In this document: positions 33,267 through 40,459 of the stretch, piece by piece
How the letters are laid out: every line of letters starts with the position of its first letter
Numbering within the stretch: position 1 is the stretch's first letter
Origin: Microbacterium sp. ABRD28
Lineage (GTDB): Bacteria > Actinomycetota > Actinomycetes > Actinomycetales > Microbacteriaceae
Length of the DNA stretch: 64,000 nucleotides
Assembly (NCBI RefSeq): GCF_003850245.1
Contig: NZ_CP031015.1
Span: forward strand, 248,001-312,000
Reading direction: 5' to 3'
The notes under the pieces: model-generated
What the model saw: only the letters and a program-made list of their open reading frames with translations
Databases searched by the model: none
Told to the model about the DNA's origin: nothing
Program-made: the position numbers and the translations under genes

Positions 33267-33424
33267 TCAGTCGACTCTCGTGGGGCGTGTTCGGCCGCCC
33301 GCACTTCGAGCAACCGACGCGCGCAGGTGCATGTGCGCGATCGGCAGCATCCGCTCCATTGCACTGCCTGCTTCCCGAGCATACCCCGGGCCGCTCAAGA
33401 CCGCCTCGTGACCGATATTTCAGT

Positions 33425-33727
33425 TCACCGGGTGTACGAGCGCACGAACAGCCATACGAGTCCGCCCACGGCCGCTGCGGCCGCAACCACGGCGGCTGTC
33501 GCCGCCCCGGGACTGCGCCGCGCGAAGTCGCGCGCGCGCTCGACCTCGCGTTCGGTCGCCTCCGACACCCTGCGCGGGACGTTCGCCTTGACCTCGATCG
33601 CGGCGAGCGCAGCCTTCAGCTCGGCCCGCGCCTGCTCCACGGGGTCGTCGATGCCGATCGGCACCGCGGTCCGGGGAACGGGGACGGGGGCCACAGCGCT
33701 CTTGCGCGGCGAGATCTCAGAGCTCAT
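33425..33727 (-). CDS. DUF3618-like membrane-anchored protein
   Basis: 100 aa. A Pro/Val-rich N-terminus, then a charged helix DPVEQARAELKAALAAIEVK and ANVPRRVSEATEREVERARD, and a C-terminal membrane helix (AATAAVVAAAAAVGGLVWLF). The DPVEQxRxEL...L...K.NVPRRV pattern resembles DUF3618 proteins, which are often encoded beside holin-like and YtxH-like membrane proteins. It overlaps the holin-like gene by 11 nt. Probable inner-membrane stress or envelope protein; no reaction known. Confidence 0.75.
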   Translation of the reverse strand: MSSEISPRKSAVAPVPVPRTAVPIGIDDPVEQARAELKAALAAIEVKANVPRRVSEATEREVERARDFARRSPGAATAAVVAAAAAVGGLVWLFVRSYTR

Positions 33728-34118
33728 CGCGCACCTCCTTCACGTCGAGGGCGATCGACTGGACCGGGGTCTCCCGGCTGGACAGCCGCCGGAAGCGGAG
33801 GTAGCCCAGCAGCGCCAGGATCACGGTGATGAGGATCATCACGGCGAACACGACGATGGCCGACAGCCACACCGGCCACCACGACGACAGGCCGGCGATG
33901 ACGAAGGTGCCGAACACCGGCACCGACCAGAAGAGCACGAACAGAGCCGCGACGAACCAGCCCGCCCCGATGCCGGCATCCTTCGCGGTCTTCGCCAGCC
34001 ACTTCTTCGCCGATTCGATCTCGGCGACGATGAGGTTCTTGACCAGCTCGGGAATCTCGCCGACAAGCGTCAGCAGACTGTCGTCAGCCCGGTCGCGGAA
34101 GCCGCGCGGGGTCGTCAT
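33717..34118 (-). CDS. Holin-superfamily III-like (phage_holin_3_6) membrane protein
   Basis: 133 aa. An amphipathic N-terminal half (ADDSLLTLVGEIPELVKNLI, EIESAKKWLAKTAKDAGIGA) precedes two strong hydrophobic hairpins (residues about 52-75 and 80-108). This arrangement is that of actinobacterial Holin-X/phage_holin_3_6 proteins. These are chromosomal housekeeping proteins despite the name; no prophage genes are nearby. The start was set at the internal ATG (MTTPRGFRDR) because the longer frame runs into the upstream gene. Middle gene of a YtxH/holin/DUF3618 trio. Confidence 0.8.
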   Translation of the reverse strand: MTTPRGFRDRADDSLLTLVGEIPELVKNLIVAEIESAKKWLAKTAKDAGIGAGWFVAALFVLFWSVPVFGTFVIAGLSSWWPVWLSAIVVFAVMILITVILALLGYLRFRRLSSRETPVQSIALDVKEVRDEL

Positions 34119-34119
34119 A

Positions 34120-34500
34120 TCAGGCTCCGGAGTGGGACGCGGGCGACGTCTTCGCCGCAGCAGCCGACGCGTCGGACGCGGCGTCGGCAGCGGCATCCTT
34201 CACGGCTTCCGCCGACGACTTCGCGGCGCGCTTGACCTCGGCGGCCTTCTGGTCGCCGCTGGTGTCCTTGGACGTCGCCGCCTTGGTCACCTTCACCGCG
34301 CCGTCCCACAGCGTGCCGGGGATGGATGCGGCGCTGGATTTTGCGAACTCCGTCACTTTCGCGACCTGCTTCTGCACCGGGGGCTGGTTCCACAGCTTCT
34401 CGGCCTGCGTCTTGATCTGCTCGTAGCGCTCGCGCCCCGCACGGGATCCCAGGACGTAGCCGGCGGCCAGTCCAATGACCAGCCCGATCTTGCCTCGCAT
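34120..34500 (-). CDS. YtxH-like membrane/stress protein
   Basis: 126 aa. The N-terminus MRGKIGLVIGLAAGYVLGSR, with AGRERYEQIKTQAEKLWNQP next, is the YtxH-type signature: a single membrane helix followed by AGRxRYE. The remainder is a long Ala/Lys/Asp-rich amphipathic helix (SSAEAVKDAAADAASDASAA), likely a coiled coil. The stop lies 1 nt before the start of the holin-like gene. Homologues are often induced by general stress. It looks like the first gene of a three-gene envelope-stress operon. Confidence 0.8.
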   Translation of the reverse strand: MRGKIGLVIGLAAGYVLGSRAGRERYEQIKTQAEKLWNQPPVQKQVAKVTEFAKSSAASIPGTLWDGAVKVTKAATSKDTSGDQKAAEVKRAAKSSAEAVKDAAADAASDASAAAAKTSPASHSGA

Positions 34501-34599
34501 GACGTCTCCTCACGTTCGTCGGGTGAAATCCCTTACACAGTAGCGGCGTATTCCTCTGACGGCATCCGCCCTTGACGTGTGCAGTCGCGCGGGGCACAA

Positions 34600-36063
34600 T
34601 CAACCGGCCACGCCGCCGAAGAGGACGCCTCGTCGAAGCGCGTCGGCCTCGACGACCGCATCCTCCACGACCTGCGCGAGCCCCGTTCCGGCCAGCCAGG
34701 CACCGACGACGGCGATGCCGGGCGCCGCTGCGAGCGCGGCGCGGGCACGGGTGGCGCGCTCGGCCCGTCCCCGGGCTGTCGCGGGCGGCGGTTGTTCGTA
34801 GCGATATCGGCGCGCGCCGCGCAGACGGACGCCGTCGAGCGGGAGGGCGAGAAGAGCGGATGCCTCGGCGAGCGCCATCGCCGTCGCCGCGGCGTCGTCG
34901 AGCGCAGCCGTGGCCGGTGGATCCCCCGGGCCGCCGAAGGTCACCCGCGCGACGACGCCGTCCTCACCGGCTTCAGCGCGAAGCCCGTCCCACCGGCCGG
35001 TCTGGTGCAGGAGCGTCGATGCTCTGCGGGTTCCCGGCACGGCGTGCACCACCGGCCCCGGGCGGTCGACCGCGCCGCCGGGGGCGTCGAAGACGAGGGT
35101 GATCGATTCCAGGGGCACGGTGGGGGCGACATCGACCGCGAGCGAGGTGAGCTGCGGCGCGGCATCGGCCAGGAGCGCCCGTGCGGCGTCCTCGTCGACG
35201 GCGACGACGACCGCGTCGGCGGCGACGGCCTCGTCGCCGGTCTGGACCAGCCACGGCCGAGCGCCGACGTCGGGGGAGCGCCTGATCCCGGTCACCGGCG
35301 CCTCGGTGCGGATCTCGACGCCGAAGTCGTCGAGGCGTGCGGCGAGGCCGTCGACGATCCGCGACATCCCGCCCGAGAGCCCGGCGAGGCCCTCTCCTGC
35401 GCCGTCACGCTCGGCGCGGACGGCCGCCACGGCGCCGGCGAGAGAGCCGGTGCGGGTGAGGGCGGCGTTCAGGCCCGGCGCGACGTCATCGACGACGACA
35501 TCGTCGGGATCGACCGCGTAACCGCCGACACTGAGCGGGGCGACGAGTCGGTCGCGGACCCGGTCGCCCATGCGGGTTCGCACCAGGCGCCCCAGGCTCT
35601 GCTCCTGACCGATCGTGAGCGGTGGGCGGAGCCGGTCGAGGTAGGCGCGCCACGCGCCGGACCATCCGATATGGCGGCGGACGTCGTCAGCCCACGCATT
35701 CGCAGGAATGCCGAAGACGGTCTCCGCCGGGAGCGGCGCGACGCCGGTCGCGCCCGCGATCCAGCGGCCGGCATGGTCGGGACGGATCACCGCATCGCCG
35801 AGCCCCACCTCGTCGAGGACGGCCGCGACCACCCCGCCGCGCGTGGAGAACCCGTCGGCGGCGAGATCCACCCCGACCCCGCCCACATCCTCGCGGCGGA
35901 TGACGCCGCCGACCCGGGTGTCGCGCTCGAGCACGGTGACGTTCATGCCGACCTTCGCGCACTCGAGCGCGGCGACCAGGCCCGCGACGCCGCCACCGAC
36001 GACGATCACGGCCTTGTCGGCGGGATTCGCGGGAACGGATGGGGCGTCAGCGGCGTCGGTCAC
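34600..36063 (-). CDS. Protoporphyrinogen/coproporphyrinogen III oxidase family protein (HemG/HemY type)
   Basis: 487 aa FAD protein. The dinucleotide-binding fold KAVIVVGGGVAGLVAALECA with VTVLERDTRVGGVIRRED is followed by LAADGFSTRGG, PLSVGGYAVDPDDVVVDDVA, LSGGMSRIVDGLAARL and the C-terminal FAD contact VVGAWLAGTGLAQVVEDAV. These fit HemY-type oxidases, which desaturate coproporphyrinogen III (Gram-positive route) or protoporphyrinogen IX. In an actinobacterium the coproporphyrin-dependent route is the likelier one. The GTG start was chosen to limit overlap with the ATPase gene to 17 nt; an ATG 39 nt further upstream is the alternative. HemD is encoded nearby on the same strand. Confidence 0.8.
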   Translation of the reverse strand: MTDAADAPSVPANPADKAVIVVGGGVAGLVAALECAKVGMNVTVLERDTRVGGVIRREDVGGVGVDLAADGFSTRGGVVAAVLDEVGLGDAVIRPDHAGRWIAGATGVAPLPAETVFGIPANAWADDVRRHIGWSGAWRAYLDRLRPPLTIGQEQSLGRLVRTRMGDRVRDRLVAPLSVGGYAVDPDDVVVDDVAPGLNAALTRTGSLAGAVAAVRAERDGAGEGLAGLSGGMSRIVDGLAARLDDFGVEIRTEAPVTGIRRSPDVGARPWLVQTGDEAVAADAVVVAVDEDAARALLADAAPQLTSLAVDVAPTVPLESITLVFDAPGGAVDRPGPVVHAVPGTRRASTLLHQTGRWDGLRAEAGEDGVVARVTFGGPGDPPATAALDDAAATAMALAEASALLALPLDGVRLRGARRYRYEQPPPATARGRAERATRARAALAAAPGIAVVGAWLAGTGLAQVVEDAVVEADALRRGVLFGGVAG

Positions 36064-36766
36064 GACGCAGTCTCCCTTCGGCGGCCACCAGTCGGCCGTC
36101 ATGCAGTTCGGCGACCCGATCGGCGCGTGCGCGGAGGATCGGATCGTGGGTCGCGACCACCGCGGCGATGCCTCGGGTGTGGACGAGGTCGACGATGAGG
36201 TCCATCACCGCTGCCGCGGTGCGGGAGTCCAGCTGCGCGGTCGGCTCGTCGGCGATGAGCACGCGCGGCTCGGCGACGATCGCCCGCGCGATCCCGACCC
36301 GCTGCTGCTGCCCGCCCGACAGCTCGCCGGGCCGCTGCCCGGCGTGGTCGGCGAGCCCCACCTGCCGGAGGGCTTCGGCGACCCGCGCATCGCGTTCGCC
36401 GGGGTCGGTGCGGGCGATCCGCAGCGGCAGCTCGACGTTCTCGGCGGCCGAGAGTACGGGGATCAGTCCGAACGACTGGAAGACGAACCCGAGATCGCGG
36501 CGGCGAATCTCGGCCAGGGCGTCCTCGTCGAGCGATGTCGCCTCGGTCTCACCCACCCACACGCGACCCGCGTCGGGGCGATCCAGCGTGCCGAGGATGT
36601 TGAGGAGGGTCGTCTTCCCCGCGCCCGAGGGCCCGGTGACGACGACGAGCTCACCGGCACGCACCTCGAGGTCGATGCCGACGCAGGCGTGCACGTCGCC
36701 GGCGGCGCTGCGGAAGGTGCGCGTGAGACCCTCGCCGCGAAGGGCCGCGACACCGGGGCCGCTCAC
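36047..36766 (-). CDS. ABC ATPase, MacB/LolD type
   Basis: 239 aa. Walker A GPSGAGKTT, the LolD-like LDRPDAGRVWVGETEATSLD, Q-loop FVFQSFGLIPVLSAAENVEL, signature LSGGQQQRVGIARAI, Walker B VLIADEPTAQLDSRT, and switch ATHD. This subclass powers mechanotransmission machines that pull lipoproteins, peptides or antibiotics without transporting them through a channel. Four genes on this strand (two FtsX-like permeases, a second ATPase and this one) overlap or nearly abut, indicating one operon. It overlaps the preceding ATPase gene by 4 nt. Confidence 0.88.
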   Translation of the reverse strand: MSGPGVAALRGEGLTRTFRSAAGDVHACVGIDLEVRAGELVVVTGPSGAGKTTLLNILGTLDRPDAGRVWVGETEATSLDEDALAEIRRRDLGFVFQSFGLIPVLSAAENVELPLRIARTDPGERDARVAEALRQVGLADHAGQRPGELSGGQQQRVGIARAIVAEPRVLIADEPTAQLDSRTAAAVMDLIVDLVHTRGIAAVVATHDPILRARADRVAELHDGRLVAAEGRLRRDRRR

Positions 36767-37725
36767 GGCCGATCCTCGCGGGGAGCGTCGGGGGCGGCAT
36801 CCGCTCGCTCCTCCGGGCGCACCTGGACGTGGTCGGGTTCGAGCGCCAGTCGCACGCGGTCGCGGAGGTCCAGCGCCGCGACGAACTCATCGGGGAGCTG
36901 GAGTCGTCCCACCCGGTCGAGCACGGCGTACTCCTCGGCGATGTGCTCCTCGGCGCCGTGCTCATCGACGCGTGTGGAGCGCAGCACCTCGGTGGAGGTG
37001 CGCCCGTCGCGGATCTGCACGGTGCGCGCGACATGGTCGGACACCCCGGGGTCGTGCGTGACGATGAGCGTGGTGATTCCCCGCTCGCGGTTCACGGTGC
37101 GCATGGCTTCGAGCACCTGGGCGCTCGTGGCGTCGTCGAGTTCGCCGGTCGGCTCGTCGGCGAGGAGCACCCGCGGATCGTTCGCGATGCCGACGGCGAT
37201 CGCGACCCGCTGCTGCTCACCGCCGGACATCTCCGCCGGTCGACGGGCGACGCAGTGCCCCACGTCGACGAGATCGAGAAGCTCCTGCACCCGCGCTCTC
37301 CGGGCGGCGGCCCCGCGGGGCGTTCCCGTCACGGCGAGGCTCGCCGCGACGTTCTCGGCGGCGGTGAGATAGGGGAAGAGGTTGCGCGAGGTCTGCTGCC
37401 ACACGAACCCGACGCTGCGGCGGCGGAAGCCGACCCGCTCCTTCTCCTTCATCGTCAGAAGGTCGTGGCCGGCGACCACCGCCACTCCGGCGGTGGGACG
37501 ATCCAGGCTGGAGAGGATCGACAGAAGCGTCGACTTCCCCGACCCCGAGGCGCCCACGACGGCGACGAGCTCTCCGGCGTCGACCCGCAGGTTCAGCCCC
37601 TGAAGGGCTTGGACCTCGATCCCCGGGCCGGAGGCCGTGGGCACCTGGAAGATGCGCACGAGGTCGGCGCACCAGATGTCGGCGTCGGGCGCCGCGCCCG
37701 GGCGCGAACGGGTGGTGGGATCCAT
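36763..37725 (-). CDS. ABC ATPase, MacB/LolD type, with C-terminal AbrB-like extension
   Basis: 320 aa. Residues about 15-245 are a complete nucleotide-binding domain: GASGSGKST, FVWQQTSRNLFPYLTAAENV, MSGGEQQRVAIAVGI, VLLADEPTGELDDATS, VTHD. Residues about 250-300 form a separate segment, EYAVLDRVGRLQLPDEFVAA and LDLRDRVRLALEPDHVQVRP, which reads like a SpoVT/AbrB swapped-hairpin half-domain (the xDxxGRxxLPxxF pattern). Most LolD-like ATPases end near residue 235. The tail could mediate dimerisation or DNA contact; whether it binds DNA is unknown. The gene lies 4 nt downstream of the first large permease. Confidence 0.85.
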   Translation of the reverse strand: MDPTTRSRPGAAPDADIWCADLVRIFQVPTASGPGIEVQALQGLNLRVDAGELVAVVGASGSGKSTLLSILSSLDRPTAGVAVVAGHDLLTMKEKERVGFRRRSVGFVWQQTSRNLFPYLTAAENVAASLAVTGTPRGAAARRARVQELLDLVDVGHCVARRPAEMSGGEQQRVAIAVGIANDPRVLLADEPTGELDDATSAQVLEAMRTVNRERGITTLIVTHDPGVSDHVARTVQIRDGRTSTEVLRSTRVDEHGAEEHIAEEYAVLDRVGRLQLPDEFVAALDLRDRVRLALEPDHVQVRPEERADAAPDAPREDRP

Positions 37726-37729
37726 GGTC

Positions 37730-40459
37730 CTATCCTTCCTCGACCGTACGCAGGAGGCGCGAGGTGCGGGCGCGGCGCGAGACCGCGAGGGCGATGAGCG
37801 TGGCGAGCGTCACGAGCGCGACGAAGGCGCCGAGGGTGACCCCGAGGATCACGGGGTCGACGGCATAGGCGGGCTGAGCCGTGGACCCGGTGAACGACCG
37901 GAGGTCGACCCCGGCCAGGATGACCAGCGGCACGAGAGTACCGAACAGGGTGCCCGCGACGAGAGCGGCGAGCCCCGCCGGCGCGACTTCCCACGTCGCC
38001 AGGGCGCGACCGATGCGGGCAGGGGCGCCGAGGGTGCGCAGCAGAGTGAGCAGCCGCGCCCGCGGCTCAGCGGCGAGGGTGAGCGTCATCACCACCGCGA
38101 GGGCGCCGAGGAGTGCGGCGAGCGCCGTCGCGGCGAGGAGCGCGGCGCGCAGACCCGCGACGGCGGGACTCGCTTCGATCTCGTCGGTGATCTCGCGGGC
38201 GGTGTCGATGCGGAGCGTGGGGCTCACCACCTGCTTTACGGCGTCGACGACCGCGACGGGGTCGGCGCCGGGCGCGAGCCGCAGCACGGCGGTGCGGTCG
38301 CTCGGATCCCGTCCGAGGGCCTCCTCGGCGGCCGAGGCGTCGAGCGCCAGCCAGGCCGCGCGCGCGCCGATCGGGGCCGGACCGTCGAGCACCCCCACGA
38401 CCTCGGCGGGCACGGAGCCGACCCGCAGACCGTCACGACCGTCGATCTCGTCGGCGAGGGCCGTCGAGACGACGATCGGAATCGACCCTGACGCCGGTGC
38501 CAGCGAGACGCCGGGCGGCAGCATCCCCGGGCCCTCCCCCTGCACCGCGCGGAGGTCGTCGGCGTCGACGACGAAGGCCGAGGTGCCGACCCGCTCACCG
38601 TCGATGTCGAGGGTGACGGGCTCGGCACCCGAGATCCCGGTCGCCCCCGCCACGCCTTCCAGGGCGCCCAGCTGCGCGAGCTGGTCGCGGGTGATGATGC
38701 CGCCGGCCACCCTGATGTCGGCGCCGATCTGCGCGCCCGCCGATCGGTCGATGCCCGCCTGGACGGTGGAGAGGAGGATGCCGGAGGAGACCGCCACCGA
38801 CACCCCGACCACGAGTGCGAGCACGGGGGTCAGCCCGATCGCGGGCTCCCGCAGCGCCCGCACGGCTCCGAGATAGCCCTCGAGGTCGCGGGCCCCGCGG
38901 GATCGCCGGAGGATCGCCGCGAGCGGCAGCGGATACAGCCGGAGCGTCACGACGCACGCGACGAGCGCGAGCAGCAGCGGGGTCGCGGCGGTGAGGAGGT
39001 CGGCGCCGTCACCCGCGCCGCGGATGAGCAGCAGGGTGAGCGCGAGGGCGGCGAGGACGAGCACTGCACCCTCTCCGATGACGCGCAACCGCGATCCGCG
39101 CCCGCCGAGGTCGGCGCGGGGCCGGCGGTCGGCGGCCGACGGCGCGAGGACGGCCAGCATGACGGCGGGAACAAGACCGACGGCGACCGCCAGCCCGACA
39201 CCCGCGACGTCGGGAACGGTTCCGAGGGCCAGCTGCGTGAGGACCACGCCGATCCCGACGCCGAGGAAGGCCGGAAGGATGCCGCAGGCTACGCCGTCGA
39301 GCGCCAGAAGAGCCCGCAGCTGCGGGGTGTCCGCGCCACGCGCGGCCAGGAGGCGGAGGGCGGGCCGGCGGCGGTCGAACACGAGCCGACAGCCGAGGAT
39401 CAGCACCGCGGCGGCGACGCCGATCGGGCCGGAGGCGATCATGGCGACCACCCCTGCGGTCGCCCGCTCCTGGGCGAGCGCGGCATCGATGGCGCCGATG
39501 ACGTCGGCGGTGAACCGCAGGCTCAGGATGCCGCCGGTGCCGCCGGACGTCTCGGCGACGGTGTGCCCCACCGCAGTGAGGAGACGAAGGCCCGCGGCGA
39601 CCGCCTCGGCGTCGCGTGCGTCGACCGCGGTCTCGTCGAAGGGGTACCAGACGGTCGTGGTGACGCTCGCGCCCTGCGGGGAGGTCGCGCGAAGGGACGC
39701 CGGATGGGCGAACCCGGTGCCGGTGACGACCCGCGGCCTGTTGCCGTCGTCGAAGATGTTCGGCTCGAGCACCGAGGCGACGTGCTGCCAGTACGCGCCG
39801 GCGGGATCGACGGGGGCGAAGACACCGACGAGCACGACGTCGACGATGCCGCCGAAGCCGGTGATCTGACGCGTGGCGTCGCGTTCCCACTCGAGCTCGT
39901 CGGCGGTGTCGGCCGACAGGATGATCTCGATCCTCCCGAAGGCCTGACCGTCCGCGACCTCGGCGCCCGGCTCGACGAAGACCGCGGGCTCGGGCAGCCG
40001 GCCGTCGACGATCTCGATCTCGTCTTCGTAACGGGGGTCCACGGCGACGGCGATCTCCGCCGTCCCCGGCTCGTCGGCCAGGGCGGCCGGTGAGCCGACG
40101 GCGACCGTGCGCGCCGGCTGCAGGATGTCGGGGAGCGGCGCCGCCGCCTCGCCGCGGATCCGTTCGACCTCGGTCGTGAAGCCTCCCCAGACATCGTCGA
40201 CGACGCTCGGGTTGGAGAACAGCACCTCGGGCGCGACCTGCGGGATGCCGTTCTCGTCGGCAACGACGTCGCGCTCGACCGCGCTGAGCCCTGCGAGCCG
40301 GTACTGCACGGTCGCGTCACCGAGGCGCCCGAGGGCGACCGGAGCCGCGGTGGTGAGCACAGTGAGAACCAGCACGAGCAGGGCGACGACGAACGCTCCG
40401 CCCGACGCGAAGCCGAGGTGGTGGCGCAGGAGCGCCGCCCGGGTCACGCGGCCGCTCAC
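37730..40459 (-). CDS. Large FtsX/MacB-like ABC permease
   Basis: 909 aa. It has an N-terminal membrane helix (FASGGAFVVALLVLVLTVLT), a large extracytoplasmic region to about residue 330, and a first block of helices near 335-550. A second soluble region (about 570-760) follows, then the C-terminal FtsX module with three helices (ALLAATALAALLGALAVVMT, TLAAEPRARLLTLLRTLGAP, and the last near 870-900 ending AVSRRARTSRLL). This duplicated FtsX layout is that of macrolide-export or lipoprotein-release type permeases, but longer. A second permease of similar size precedes it with a 4-nt overlap, so the two probably form one complex with the two ATPases. The substrate is unknown. Confidence 0.82.
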   Translation of the reverse strand: MSGRVTRAALLRHHLGFASGGAFVVALLVLVLTVLTTAAPVALGRLGDATVQYRLAGLSAVERDVVADENGIPQVAPEVLFSNPSVVDDVWGGFTTEVERIRGEAAAPLPDILQPARTVAVGSPAALADEPGTAEIAVAVDPRYEDEIEIVDGRLPEPAVFVEPGAEVADGQAFGRIEIILSADTADELEWERDATRQITGFGGIVDVVLVGVFAPVDPAGAYWQHVASVLEPNIFDDGNRPRVVTGTGFAHPASLRATSPQGASVTTTVWYPFDETAVDARDAEAVAAGLRLLTAVGHTVAETSGGTGGILSLRFTADVIGAIDAALAQERATAGVVAMIASGPIGVAAAVLILGCRLVFDRRRPALRLLAARGADTPQLRALLALDGVACGILPAFLGVGIGVVLTQLALGTVPDVAGVGLAVAVGLVPAVMLAVLAPSAADRRPRADLGGRGSRLRVIGEGAVLVLAALALTLLLIRGAGDGADLLTAATPLLLALVACVVTLRLYPLPLAAILRRSRGARDLEGYLGAVRALREPAIGLTPVLALVVGVSVAVSSGILLSTVQAGIDRSAGAQIGADIRVAGGIITRDQLAQLGALEGVAGATGISGAEPVTLDIDGERVGTSAFVVDADDLRAVQGEGPGMLPPGVSLAPASGSIPIVVSTALADEIDGRDGLRVGSVPAEVVGVLDGPAPIGARAAWLALDASAAEEALGRDPSDRTAVLRLAPGADPVAVVDAVKQVVSPTLRIDTAREITDEIEASPAVAGLRAALLAATALAALLGALAVVMTLTLAAEPRARLLTLLRTLGAPARIGRALATWEVAPAGLAALVAGTLFGTLVPLVILAGVDLRSFTGSTAQPAYAVDPVILGVTLGAFVALVTLATLIALAVSRRARTSRLLRTVEEG

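Noticed and set aside
33267..33424. Possible RNA element in the 158-nt gap upstream of hemD
   Set aside because: I looked for tRNA-like or riboswitch-like pairing and found no convincing structure or conserved core.
33717..34118. Prophage remnant suggested by a holin-like protein
   Set aside because: The neighbours are YtxH- and DUF3618-like proteins and haem genes; there is no integrase, lysin or structural gene. This holin-like family is chromosomal in actinobacteria.
34600..36102. Longer ATG start for the HemY-type oxidase at 36102
   Set aside because: It would overlap the upstream ATPase gene by 56 nt. The GTG at 36063 keeps the FAD motif near the N-terminus, so it is preferred, though not proven.
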